Assembly (NCBI RefSeq): GCF_002261345.1
Contig: NZ_NEVT01000002.1
Span: forward strand, 62,001 to 126,000
Direction of reading: 5' to 3'
From: Bordetella genomosp. 2
Lineage (GTDB): Bacteria > Pseudomonadota > Gammaproteobacteria > Burkholderiales > Burkholderiaceae_B
Length of the DNA stretch: 64,000 nucleotides
Within the stretch, counting starts at the first letter, position 1. Every line of letters starts with the position of its first letter. This document shows positions 1 through 8,624 of the stretch, piece after piece. The notes below the pieces were generated by a model. That model saw only the letters and a program-made list of their open reading frames with translations. It made no database searches and was not told the DNA's origin. The position numbers and the translations under genes are program-made.

Positions 1-177
1 CAGCACCCAGCCGTGCACCGCGACACGGTGCCGCTGGGCGGAATCGCCCAGCCACGCTGCCAGCTGGTTCAGGATGTCCTGCGGCGCCGGCTGCGAGGGC
101 GCGGCCAGCGGCTGGACAAAATTGGCCTGCACCAGTTGGGGCAGCCCGGGGGCATACAAACGGGGCAGACGGGCCAT
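1..177 (-). CDS. REP-associated (IS200-like, Y1) transposase, N-terminal part
   Basis: Reading leftward from an ATG at 177, the frame stays open to the window edge (59 codons seen) and starts MARLPRLYAPGLP. Starts of the form MARLPR..xPGxP are typical of Y1 tyrosine transposases of the REP-associated (RAYT) group, and the stretch ending VAVHGWVL fits the first strands of that fold. The catalytic HUH pair and tyrosine lie outside the window, so activity cannot be judged. RAYTs are usually single-copy domesticated enzymes linked to REP palindromes; a REP-like double palindrome occurs at 47701-47734. The family call rests on the N-terminus only. Confidence 0.6.
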   Translation of the reverse strand, partial: MARLPRLYAPGLPQLVQANFVQPLAAPSQPAPQDILNQLAAWLGDSAQRHRVAVHGWVL

Positions 178-218
178 AGTAGGGAGGCGTGCGCAGCCAA
201 AAGAACGTTGGGGTCGAT

Positions 219-236
219 CAACTATATATAAATAGT
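219..236. promoter_or_regulatory. AT-rich imperfect palindrome upstream of the transposase gene
   Basis: CAACTAT at 219-225 and ATAGT at 232-236 face each other across an AT-only spacer. This is the only AT-rich patch in the 217-bp gap between the divergent transposase and adhC genes. Read leftward it supplies TATATA-like -10 sequence about 45 bases before the transposase ATG. A promoter role is inferred. Confidence 0.3.
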
Positions 237-394
237 GCCATAACCGTCGAGGGTCAAGCGTTGCGGGTGCGCAAATGGCCGCCCGCTGGACTGCCGATGC
301 GCCCGCCGCGGCCTTCACGGGCCGGTCGCTCATGCAGGTTAACATCGGGGCTGCAAACGCAATAGCCGTAGAAACACCTCAAGGAGAGCCCTGC

Positions 395-1501
<1,107 letters not shown>

Positions 1502-1541
1502 CGCGCCGCCGTCTTCAATCGCCAACAGGAAAGCACAGGCC

Positions 1542-2393
1542 ATGGCAGACCTGGAACTGATCTCGCAACATCGCTGCTTCGGCGGCTGGCAGCGCTTTTA
1601 CCGCCACGCATCGGCCGAGATCGGCCTGCCCATGCGGTTTTCCGTGTTCGTGCCGCCGCAGGCCGAACAGGGCCGCGTGCCGGTCTTGTTCTACTTGGCC
1701 GGGCTGACCTGCACGGAAGAGACCTTCATGATCAAGGGTGGCGCCCAGCGCCTGGCCGCCGAGCACGGCCTGATGCTGGTGGCGCCCGACACCAGCCCGC
1801 GCGGCGCCGGCATTGCCGGCGAGGACGACGACTGGGACTTCGGCACCGGCGCCGGCTTCTACCTGGATGCGACCGCCGAGCCGTGGCGCGCCCACTATCG
1901 CATGGAAAGCTACGTTGCGGGCGAGCTCTACGGCATCGCCACCGGCGAGCTGCCCGGCGATCCGCAGCGCACCGGCATATTCGGCCATTCGATGGGCGGG
2001 CACGGCGCGCTGGTGCTGGCGCTGCGCCATCCCGGGCAGTTCCGTTCGGTGTCGGCCTTTGCGCCGATCGCGGCGCCGACGCGCTGCCCATGGGGGCGCA
2101 AGGCGTTCAGCGGCTACCTGGGGGCCGACCCCGAGGCCTGGAAGGCCCATGACGCCAGCGAGCTCATGGCCCGCGCGCAGCGGCCATTCCCCGCCGGCAT
2201 CCTGGTGGACCAGGGGCTGGCCGATGGTTTCCTGGCTGAGCAGCTGTACCCGGAAGCCTTCGAGCAGGCCTGCCGGCAGGCCGGCCAGCCCCTGACGCTG
2301 CGCCGTCACGAAGGCTACGATCACGGCTACTACTTCATTTCCACGTTCATGCAGGATCACATCCGCTTCCACGCGGACCAATACAACACGTAG
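1542..2393 (+). CDS. fghA: S-formylglutathione hydrolase
   Basis: 283 aa esterase-D-type alpha/beta hydrolase that splits S-formylglutathione into formate and glutathione, the second step after AdhC. The nucleophile is Ser150 in GHSMGGHGA. Asp223 (LVDQG) and His261 (YDHGYYF) are placed to complete the triad. The oxyanion segment LAGLTCTEE near residue 53 is typical of the family, as is the length. It probably shares a transcript with adhC, 40 bases upstream. The ATG is preceded by an AGGAAAG sequence. Confidence 0.95.
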   Translation: MADLELISQHRCFGGWQRFYRHASAEIGLPMRFSVFVPPQAEQGRVPVLFYLAGLTCTEETFMIKGGAQRLAAEHGLMLVAPDTSPRGAGIAGEDDDWDFGTGAGFYLDATAEPWRAHYRMESYVAGELYGIATGELPGDPQRTGIFGHSMGGHGALVLALRHPGQFRSVSAFAPIAAPTRCPWGRKAFSGYLGADPEAWKAHDASELMARAQRPFPAGILVDQGLADGFLAEQLYPEAFEQACRQAGQPLTLRRHEGYDHGYYFISTFMQDHIRFHADQYNT

Positions 2394-2452
2394 TCCTGCG
2401 CCGGAGCGCGCCGCCCGCATGGCGCCGGCGCGCATGTCCAAGGAGGCCCACA

Positions 2453-3142
2453 GTGATATACGGCTTGGCTCCCTTCGTCTGGATGGCCGTGGCGGCCTGC
2501 ATCGTGCTGGTCCCGGGCCTGGCGCTGCTGTTCGGCCGGGGCGGGCCGCGCGATGCGTCCGGGCGGCGAGTGTTCCGGCTGCGCCCGGTGCGGCGCCTGT
2601 TCGGCGCCCTGCTGGTCGCGCTGGCCGCCGTATCGGCCGTGCTGGCACTGACGCTGGTGCAGTTCCTGCGCCTGACCACCGACGAGCCGGTGGCCCGCGT
2701 GCAGATCCACGAACAGGCGCCGGGGCAGTTCCAGTTGACTGCCGAAGCGCCCGGCCTGGGCACCCGCATGTATCCGCTGGCCGGCGACCAGTGGCAGATC
2801 GACGCCAAGGTGGTGCGCTGGCGGCTGCCCGCGCTGCTGGCCGGCGTGCCGCCGCTGTATGCCTTCGAACGCCTGTCCGGCCGCCATAGCGACATTGCCC
2901 GCGAGCAGGCCGCGCCGCGCTCGCTGCACTCGCTGGCCGACTGGCCGGTGCCCGACCTGGCCGCCCTCAAGCGCGTGTTCCCGAACTGGCTGCCGTTCGT
3001 CGACGTGCAATATGGCAGCGCCGCCTACATGCCCATGTTCGACGGCGCCCGCTATCGGGTCTATATGGACCCGCGCGGCGCGGTGGTGATACGTCCCGAG
3101 GGCGAGGCCACTGAACAGCGGCTGCGGGAACTGGGATGGTAG
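2453..3142 (+). CDS. Two-pass membrane protein of unknown function
   Basis: 229 aa. Two hydrophobic segments are visible, around residues 5-25 (PFVWMAVAACIVLVPGLALL) and 45-68 (LFGALLVALAAVSAVLALTL). A soluble, probably periplasmic C-terminal domain of about 160 residues follows, with no motif I can name. Similar betaproteobacterial proteins are, from memory, often labelled cation/multidrug efflux-like, a label nothing here supports. Translation is placed at the GTG at 2453 because AAGGAGG lies at 2440-2446, seven bases before it. It lies downstream of fghA in the same direction and ends 9 bases before a convergent gene. Confidence 0.75.
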   Translation: MIYGLAPFVWMAVAACIVLVPGLALLFGRGGPRDASGRRVFRLRPVRRLFGALLVALAAVSAVLALTLVQFLRLTTDEPVARVQIHEQAPGQFQLTAEAPGLGTRMYPLAGDQWQIDAKVVRWRLPALLAGVPPLYAFERLSGRHSDIAREQAAPRSLHSLADWPVPDLAALKRVFPNWLPFVDVQYGSAAYMPMFDGARYRVYMDPRGAVVIRPEGEATEQRLRELGW

Positions 3143-3151
3143 GCTGGTTGT

Positions 3152-3418
3152 TCAGTCATCGTCGAAATCCCCGGCGCCCAGCTTGATCACGCCGTCCGAA
3201 GGTACCCATTGCGCTTTTTTTGCAAGCGCCTGGATTTTTTCCTGTCCGTTCTCGAACGCGCGCAGCAATTCGGCGCCCGTGCCGTCGGCGGCGCCGAAAT
3301 AGCGCCGCAGCGCGTCCCCGGAGATCTCGAACTGCCGCGTGACACCGCCCGTCTCGAGTTCGAAGACGATGTCGTCTCCGCGGGCCTGCGCGTGCGTGGC
3401 TTTGGCGAATGCGTTCAT
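3152..3418 (-). CDS. DUF1488 family small protein
   Basis: 88 aa from the ATG at 3418. The sequence runs VTRQFEISGDALRRYFGA, then a helical stretch with LLRAFENGQEKIQALAKKAQWV. This matches the DUF1488 pattern of an N-terminal strand region, a conserved ISxxALxxxFG motif and a C-terminal helix. The biochemical role is unknown. An upstream in-frame start would add 18 poorly conserved residues, so the internal Met (MNAFAKATH) is preferred. It is divergent from rpoH across 259 bases and ends acidic (GDFDDD). Confidence 0.75.
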   Translation of the reverse strand: MNAFAKATHAQARGDDIVFELETGGVTRQFEISGDALRRYFGAADGTGAELLRAFENGQEKIQALAKKAQWVPSDGVIKLGAGDFDDD

Positions 3419-3604
3419 ATGGAGTCCTCGCGTCAAAGGGCTGGCTTGCCGCCCGTGAGGGCTGTCTGGCAAGCGGCGTGCCGCGGGGCGGGCCGGCCGG
3501 CACGCGCCTTGCCGGACACCGCAAGGTAGCGGGCGCGCGAGAGGTAAATAGGGACGTATTATCGCGGGCTTGCCCGGGAACTCTGCGGCAGTGCAGCAGT
3601 CGAA

Positions 3605-3631
3605 TTAGCACTCGCATGCCGAGAGTGCTAA
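3605..3631 (+). promoter_or_regulatory. CIRCE operator (HrcA site) over the rpoH promoter
   Basis: TTAGCACTC (3605-3613), nine bases, then GAGTGCTAA (3623-3631). Both arms match the CIRCE consensus without a mismatch. Its left end doubles as a -35-like TTAGCA and its right end, 17 bases on, as a -10-like TAACAT (3628-3633), so bound HrcA would cover the promoter. The predicted rpoH leader is then about 38 bases. Operator identity is direct from sequence; the promoter assignment is inferred. Confidence 0.93.
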
Positions 3632-3677
3632 CATCAATCTGATACAGTCGTCCACCCCTACCCTGGAGACCGCAACC

Positions 3678-4565
3678 ATGAAACAACCCAGCAGCTCGTT
3701 GGCCCTGTCCGGCAACGCCCTGGCGTTGGCCATTGCCAATCCAGGCTCGCTCGGCACCATCGAAGCCTATATTTCGGCGGTGAACCGCCTGCCGGTGCTC
3801 ACCGCCGAGCGCGAAACCGAGCTGGCCCGCCGCCTGCGCGACCGCGACGACCTCGACGCCGCCCGCGAACTGGTGTTGTCGCACCTGCGGCTGGTTGTTT
3901 CGGTGGCGCGCCAATACCTGGGCTACGGCCTGCCGCACGCCGACCTTATCCAGGAAGGCAATGTCGGCCTCATGAAGGCCGTCAAGCGTTTCGACCCGGA
4001 GCGCGGCGTGCGTCTGGTGTCGTTCGCCGTGCACTGGATCAAGGCCGAGATCCACGAATTCATCATCCGCAACTGGCGCATGGTCAAGGTGGCCACCACC
4101 AAGGCCCAGCGCAAGCTGTTCTTCAACCTGCGCAGCATGCGTCCCGACGGCCACACGCTCGATCCCGAACAGGTCGATCGCATCGCCCAGGAACTGAACG
4201 TGCGCCGCGAGGACGTCAGCGAAATGGAAGTGCGCCTGTCCGGCCGCGACCTGTCGCTGGAAAAGCAGGACGATGACGAAGAGCCGTTCGCTCCCATCGC
4301 GTACCTGTCCGACGATTGCCGCCAGGAGCCCACCCGCGTGCTCGACCGCCGGGCGCACGACGAACTGCAGGGCGCCGGCCTGGCCCACGCGCTGGAAGCG
4401 CTGGATCCGCGCTCGCGGCGCATCATCGAAGCCCGCTGGCTGCAGGATGACGGCGGCATCACGCTGCAGGAACTGGCACAGGAATTCGGCGTGTCGGCCG
4501 AACGCATCCGCCAGATCGAAGCCGCCGCCCTCAAGAAGATGCGAGGCACGCTGGCCGCGGCCTGA
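3678..4565 (+). CDS. rpoH: RNA polymerase heat-shock sigma factor, sigma-32
   Basis: 295 aa. Region 2 carries LIQEGNVGLMKAVKRFDPE, followed by RLVSFAVHWIKAEIHEFI. The diagnostic RpoH box QRKLFFNLR spans residues 144-152. The C-terminal helix-turn-helix of region 4 reads LQELAQEFGVSAERIRQIE. Length is near the family norm of about 285. It directs transcription of chaperone and protease genes. The perfect CIRCE at 3605-3631 implies HrcA repression, joining the two heat-shock systems. It is followed by a strong intrinsic terminator at 4761. Confidence 0.97.
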   Translation: MKQPSSSLALSGNALALAIANPGSLGTIEAYISAVNRLPVLTAERETELARRLRDRDDLDAARELVLSHLRLVVSVARQYLGYGLPHADLIQEGNVGLMKAVKRFDPERGVRLVSFAVHWIKAEIHEFIIRNWRMVKVATTKAQRKLFFNLRSMRPDGHTLDPEQVDRIAQELNVRREDVSEMEVRLSGRDLSLEKQDDDEEPFAPIAYLSDDCRQEPTRVLDRRAHDELQGAGLAHALEALDPRSRRIIEARWLQDDGGITLQELAQEFGVSAERIRQIEAAALKKMRGTLAAA

Positions 4566-4699
4566 CGCGTCGCCGGCCAGCCGGCCTCGTTGATACATTT
4601 TGATTCAAAATCGACGCGGCCCAACCCCATCGGAGCGGAAACTTAATCCGCGTCCCGCCGCCTAACTTCATGTAGACCGCATATACCGGTTCCCGGCAT

Positions 4700-4794
4700 G
4701 CAGTCTTGTCATCCGTTTCGGCTTCTCCTCTTTCCCCTCCCCTATGAAACGGATGCTTATGGGGCACCTAGCATATCGGTGCCCCGTTTTTTTT
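4700..4794 (+). ncRNA. Candidate small RNA or rpoH 3'-UTR RNA with CU-rich loop
   Basis: A 10-bp perfect stem, CATCCGTTTC (4710-4719) with GAAACGGATG (4746-4755), holds a 26-base loop that is almost all C and U, including CTTCTCCTCTTTCCCCTCC. Five bases later comes a textbook terminator hairpin with eight T residues. Two stem-loops, an exposed pyrimidine loop complementary to Shine-Dalgarno sequence, and a terminal U-tract are the build of trans-acting sRNAs. No clear promoter was found just upstream, so the 5' end given is arbitrary and the RNA may be processed from the rpoH transcript. Confidence 0.4.
4761..4794 (+). terminator. Intrinsic terminator after rpoH
   Basis: GGGGCACC (4761-4768) pairs perfectly with GGTGCCCC (4778-4785) across a 9-base loop, and eight T residues follow at 4787-4794. 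It is oriented for plus-strand transcripts only; the minus side lacks a T-run. It ends rpoH or the candidate RNA before the convergent cpdA gene. Confidence 0.93.
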
Positions 4795-4834
4795 GCGCCG
4801 CCAACGCGGCGCCCCTCATTCCACCCTGCTTCCG

Positions 4835-5641
4835 CTACGCGGCCAGCGCTTCGCGCCAGATGGCCGTATCCAGGCGCCGTACCCCGGTCGCCAGCGAGCC
4901 GTCGCGATACAGCTTCAGCCAGCGATAACCCGGCGGGGCCGCGTCGAGCTCGTGCCGGCCGTCACGAATGGCGAACTGGAAGCAGGTGGACGGCGTGGCC
5001 AGCATGCGCATGTGGTGGCGCCGGCGGTCGAAGGCCTGGTGCACATGGCCCCATAGCAGCACCCGCGTGCGGGGCAGTTCCGCCAGGCGCCGGAACAATG
5101 CCTGGGCATTGTCGACCATCATGGTGTCCTGCCAGGCGCTGTCCATCTGCAACGGGTTGTGGTGCAAGGCCACCAGCACGTGGCGGTCGCCCGCAAGGGC
5201 GGCGGCGCGCTCCAGTATGTCGAACTGGGCTTCGTCGATGTGGCCCGCGTCGGAGCCCGGCACGGTGGAGTCCAGCAGCACGATGCGCCAGCCGCCGATG
5301 TCGGTGACCGGCTGGGTCCATTGTCCCAGGGCGTCGCGCAGGGCCTGTGGATCGTCGTGATTGCCGGGCAGGCAGCGCACCGGCCAGTCGGTCTGCTCGA
5401 GCAGTTCGCGCAGGCGGCGGTACGCCGCCGGCGAGCCGTCGTGCGACAGGTCGCCGGTGGCCAGCAGCAGGTCGGGGCGATGGCCATTGGCGCGCACCAG
5501 GTCCAGCACCGCGCGCAGGCTCGCGTCGGTGTTGACGTGGCACAGCACGCCTGCCGGATCGGCCATCAGATGCGTGTCGGTGAGTTGCACCACCAGGATC
5601 GGTGCGTCGGCGCGGCCGGCGCTGGAAGTCTTTGCCGGCAC
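4835..5641 (-). CDS. cpdA: CpdA-type class III 3',5'-cyclic-nucleotide phosphodiesterase
   Basis: 268 aa cytosolic metallophosphoesterase. Metal-binding motifs in order: LTDTHL (Asp22, His24), GDLSHDGS (Asp64), GNHDD (Asn95, His96, Asp97), ALHHNP, and WGHVHQ near the C-terminus, as in E. coli CpdA, which hydrolyses cAMP. The open frame runs on to 6100, but that extension is translated intergenic repeat. A GTG at 5641 with CAGGAG six bases upstream gives the family length. It is divergent from a cyclic-nucleotide-binding antiporter, suggesting a shared link to cNMP. Substrate has not been shown. Confidence 0.88.
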   Translation of the reverse strand: MPAKTSSAGRADAPILVVQLTDTHLMADPAGVLCHVNTDASLRAVLDLVRANGHRPDLLLATGDLSHDGSPAAYRRLRELLEQTDWPVRCLPGNHDDPQALRDALGQWTQPVTDIGGWRIVLLDSTVPGSDAGHIDEAQFDILERAAALAGDRHVLVALHHNPLQMDSAWQDTMMVDNAQALFRRLAELPRTRVLLWGHVHQAFDRRRHHMRMLATPSTCFQFAIRDGRHELDAAPPGYRWLKLYRDGSLATGVRRLDTAIWREALAA

Positions 5642-5726
5642 GGGCGGCTCCTGCGGATATCGAACGAACCCCGTAACCTTACCGAAAAAAACGGCCTGGC
5701 CAGCCGTGACGCGTAACGAAACATGG

Positions 5727-5988
5727 ATGGGGCTCTTTTGCCTTGGGGCGGTCCGGCGGTAGGGAAGGCCCCCACGCTGCGCCTGCGGCTTGCTGCCCCC
5801 CATGGGGGCTCTTTTGCCTTGGGGCGGCCCGGCGGTAGGGAAGGCCCCCCACGCTGCGCCTACGGCTTGCTGCCCCCCATGGGGGCTCTTTTGCCTTGGG
5901 GCGGCCCGGCGGTAGGGAAGGCCCCCACGCTGCGCCTGCGGCTTGCTGCCCCCCGTGGGGGCCTTTTGCCTTGGGGCGGCCCGGCGGC
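5727..5988. repeat. Tandem 76-77 bp GC-rich repeat, three full units and a partial fourth
   Basis: Units register at CTCTTTTGCC-type sequence at 5733, 5809, 5886 and 5962 (periods 76, 77 and 76), differing by only a few bases. Each unit contains GCCTTGGGGCGG, then TAGGGAAGGCCCCC, then CTTGCTGCCCCCC, and the junctions form a GCCCCC-AT-GGGGGC palindrome. The array fills most of the 400-bp gap between the divergent cpdA and antiporter starts. Frames reading through it are open on both strands, but the amino-acid repeats are not protein-like. It resembles dispersed intergenic repeats I recall from Burkholderiales. Confidence 0.9.
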
Positions 5989-6041
5989 AAAAGAAGCTAT
6001 TCTTGTTGCTCCGCGCGATGCGTCTCCGGAATGCCCGGTTC

Positions 6042-8603
6042 ATGGATATTGGTTTTGTTGTGTTCGGCCTGGCTGGTTTGCTGACGCTGGTGTGCTTCAT
6101 GCCGCCGCTGGCCGGCCGCTTGAAGTTGCCTTATTCGGTGTTGCTGGCGATTGTCGGTTGCCTGCTCGGCATCGGCCTGCACCTGCATGGCTGGGCGCCG
6201 CCGGTGCTGGGCGATTTGTTCGACACCATCGAGCACTTCGAGATCTCGTCCGAGACGTTCCTGATGGTGTTCCTGCCGGTGCTGCTGTTCGAGACGGCCC
6301 TGGCCATGAATGTGCGCCGGCTGATGGACGACATCGGGCCGATCCTGATGATGGCCATCGTGGCGGTGGTGGTGTGCACGGTGGTGGTGGGCTTTGCCGT
6401 CAGCGCCGTATCGTCGTATGGCCTGGTGGCCTGCCTGCTGCTGGGCGCCATCGTGGCCACCACGGACCCGGTCGCGGTGGTGGGCATTTTCCGGGAAGTG
6501 GGAGCGCCCAAGCGCCTGACCACGCTGGTCGAGGGCGAGAGCCTGTTCAACGACGCCGCGTCGATCGCCCTGTATTCGGTGCTGCTGGCGGTACTGGGCG
6601 GCCGCGGGACGCTGTCGGTGGGCGGCATCTTCAACGACTTCGTTTTCCACTTCGTGGGCGGCGGCATCGCCGGCTATGCGATGGGCCGCGGTGCCTGCTT
6701 CCTGTTCGCCTGGCTGCGCGGCTTTCCCACCGCGGAGATCACGCTGACGCTGACCCTGGCGTACCTGTCTTTCTTCATTTCCGAACACTACCTGGCTGTG
6801 TCGGGCGTGGTGGCCACGGTGGTGGCCGGCCTGGTGGTCGGCTCGACCGGCCGCACCCGCATGTCGCCGGTCACGTTCGAGCACCTGGCCAGTTCGTGGG
6901 AGCAGTTCGGCTTCTGGGCCAATTCTCTGATCTTCCTGTTCGCCGCGATGCTGATCCCGAAGCTGATGGCGGCCGCCGACCTGGAGGAACTGCTGCTGGT
7001 GGCCGTGGTGTTCGTGGTGACGCTGGTGGCGCGCGCCATCGTGGTGTTCGGCCTGCTGCCGCTTTTGGGGCTGACGCCGCTGGGCACCAAGGTCAGCACG
7101 CCCTACAAGACCGTGATGCTGTGGGGCGGCCTGCGCGGCGCCGTCTCGCTGGCCCTGGCGCTGGCCGTGACCGAGCAGGCGGCGGTGCCGGAGGCGTCGC
7201 GGCAGTTCATCGCGGTGGTGACCACTGGCTTCGTGCTGGCCACGCTGTTCATCAACGGCATCACCCTGCGGCCGTTGATCCGCATGCTGGGCTTGAACCA
7301 GTTGTCGCCGGTGGAGCGCACCATCCGCAACCAGGCGCTGGTGGTGGCGCTGGAAGACTTGCAAGGCAAGGCCGACGAGGTCGCGAAGACGGACCACATC
7401 AGCCCGGAGGCGAGCGAGCGCATCCACGCGGTGTTCGATGCCAGCCTGGCCAGCGTGCACGATGGCCAGGTCAGCCAGATGACCGACGAGCAGCGGGTTG
7501 CGGTGGGCCTGGCCATCGTCGCACAGCGCGAGCAGGAAATGTTCTTCGACATTCTCAAGGCGCAGATCGTCGACTGGCGCATGGCGGAGTCGCTGCTGGC
7601 GCGTTCCGAGCGGCTCGAGGACGCCGTGCGCACCGGCGGGCTGGAGGGCTTCGAGCGCGGCGTCGAGGCCGACGTGCGGTATTCCACCGCTTTCCGGCTG
7701 GCCTTGCGCATGCACTACATGTTCGGGTTCCAGGGCTGGCTGGCGCGCGAGCTGGGGCAGCGTTTCGCCAACCTGATGACCAAGCGCTCGGTGGCGCAGC
7801 GGCTGATCGCGTTCGCGCGCGACCAGATCGCGCCGTTGCTGGGCGACGCCGCGGCCCAGCGCATCGTGACCGCGCACCAGCGCCGCCTGGACCTGATCGA
7901 TCACGCCTTGCAGGCGCTGAACCTGCAGTATCCGTCCTATGCGCTGTGGCTGCAGGAGAGCTACCTGGGCCGCACCGCGCGCGAGCTGGAACGCATGCGC
8001 TACCGCGACATGCTGGAGCAGTTCCTGATCAGCGGCGAGGTCTATGCCGACCTGATGGCGCAGTTGAAAAGCCGCTGGCGCCACATCGACAAGCACCCGC
8101 CGCTGGACATGGAGCTCGGCGCCGCCGAGCTGATTACCCGGGTGCCGCTGTTCGAAGGCCTGAGCCCCGATTCGCTGCGCGCCATCAGCAAGCTGCTCAA
8201 GCCGCGCCTGGCGCTGCCCGACCAGCCGATCCTGACGCGGGGGCGCCATGGCCTGGAAATGTGTTTTGTCGCCTCCGGCGCGGTGGCGGTGCACCTGCCC
8301 GATGGCACGACGGTCGAACTAGGCAGCGGCGAGTTCTTTGGCGAGCTGGCGCTGTTGGGCGAGCAGCAGATCAACCCCGACGTGCATTCGCTGGGCTACA
8401 GCAAGCTGCTGATGCTGTCGCTGCGCGACTTCGAAGCGCTGTTGGCGCGCGATCCGGACCTGCGCGACCGCATCCAGGTGGTGGCCAAGCAGCGGCTGCG
8501 CGCCATCGAGGTGTGGAAGCAGTTTTCGCAGACCGGCACCACCACGCCGCCGGCGCCGCCCGCAGCGCCGCCCGCGGCGCCGCCGGCCCCGGCCGATGCA
8601 TGA
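6042..8603 (+). CDS. CPA1-family Na+/H+ antiporter with C-terminal cyclic-nucleotide-binding domain
   Basis: 853 aa if started at the ATG at 6042; an in-frame ATG at 6018 is the alternative. Residues 1 to about 410 are an NhaP-like exchanger with 11-13 hydrophobic segments and the motifs TDPVAVVGIF and EGESLFNDAASI. A cytosolic helical region follows. A cNMP-binding fold sits near residues 700-810 (GEFFGELALLGEQQ in the phosphate-binding cassette position), then a proline-alanine tail. The canonical cassette arginine after the alanine is replaced (ALLGEQQ rather than A..RxA), so cAMP affinity is uncertain. It exchanges protons for Na+ or K+ at the inner membrane. Confidence 0.9.
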   Translation: MDIGFVVFGLAGLLTLVCFMPPLAGRLKLPYSVLLAIVGCLLGIGLHLHGWAPPVLGDLFDTIEHFEISSETFLMVFLPVLLFETALAMNVRRLMDDIGPILMMAIVAVVVCTVVVGFAVSAVSSYGLVACLLLGAIVATTDPVAVVGIFREVGAPKRLTTLVEGESLFNDAASIALYSVLLAVLGGRGTLSVGGIFNDFVFHFVGGGIAGYAMGRGACFLFAWLRGFPTAEITLTLTLAYLSFFISEHYLAVSGVVATVVAGLVVGSTGRTRMSPVTFEHLASSWEQFGFWANSLIFLFAAMLIPKLMAAADLEELLLVAVVFVVTLVARAIVVFGLLPLLGLTPLGTKVSTPYKTVMLWGGLRGAVSLALALAVTEQAAVPEASRQFIAVVTTGFVLATLFINGITLRPLIRMLGLNQLSPVERTIRNQALVVALEDLQGKADEVAKTDHISPEASERIHAVFDASLASVHDGQVSQMTDEQRVAVGLAIVAQREQEMFFDILKAQIVDWRMAESLLARSERLEDAVRTGGLEGFERGVEADVRYSTAFRLALRMHYMFGFQGWLARELGQRFANLMTKRSVAQRLIAFARDQIAPLLGDAAAQRIVTAHQRRLDLIDHALQALNLQYPSYALWLQESYLGRTARELERMRYRDMLEQFLISGEVYADLMAQLKSRWRHIDKHPPLDMELGAAELITRVPLFEGLSPDSLRAISKLLKPRLALPDQPILTRGRHGLEMCFVASGAVAVHLPDGTTVELGSGEFFGELALLGEQQINPDVHSLGYSKLLMLSLRDFEALLARDPDLRDRIQVVAKQRLRAIEVWKQFSQTGTTTPPAPPAAPPAAPPAPADA

Positions 8604-8624
8604 GGCCGGCGTCCGGCGCGGGCT

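Noticed and set aside
4590-4613. Promoter at TTGATA / TTTTGATTCAAAA for the RNA after rpoH
   Set aside because: The inverted repeat is only five to six base pairs and no -10 lies at a suitable distance.
5642-6100. N-terminal extension of cpdA through the repeat array (421-aa frame)
   Set aside because: The added residues are translated 76-bp repeats and basic low-complexity sequence; a GTG with a good RBS at 5641 gives the family length.
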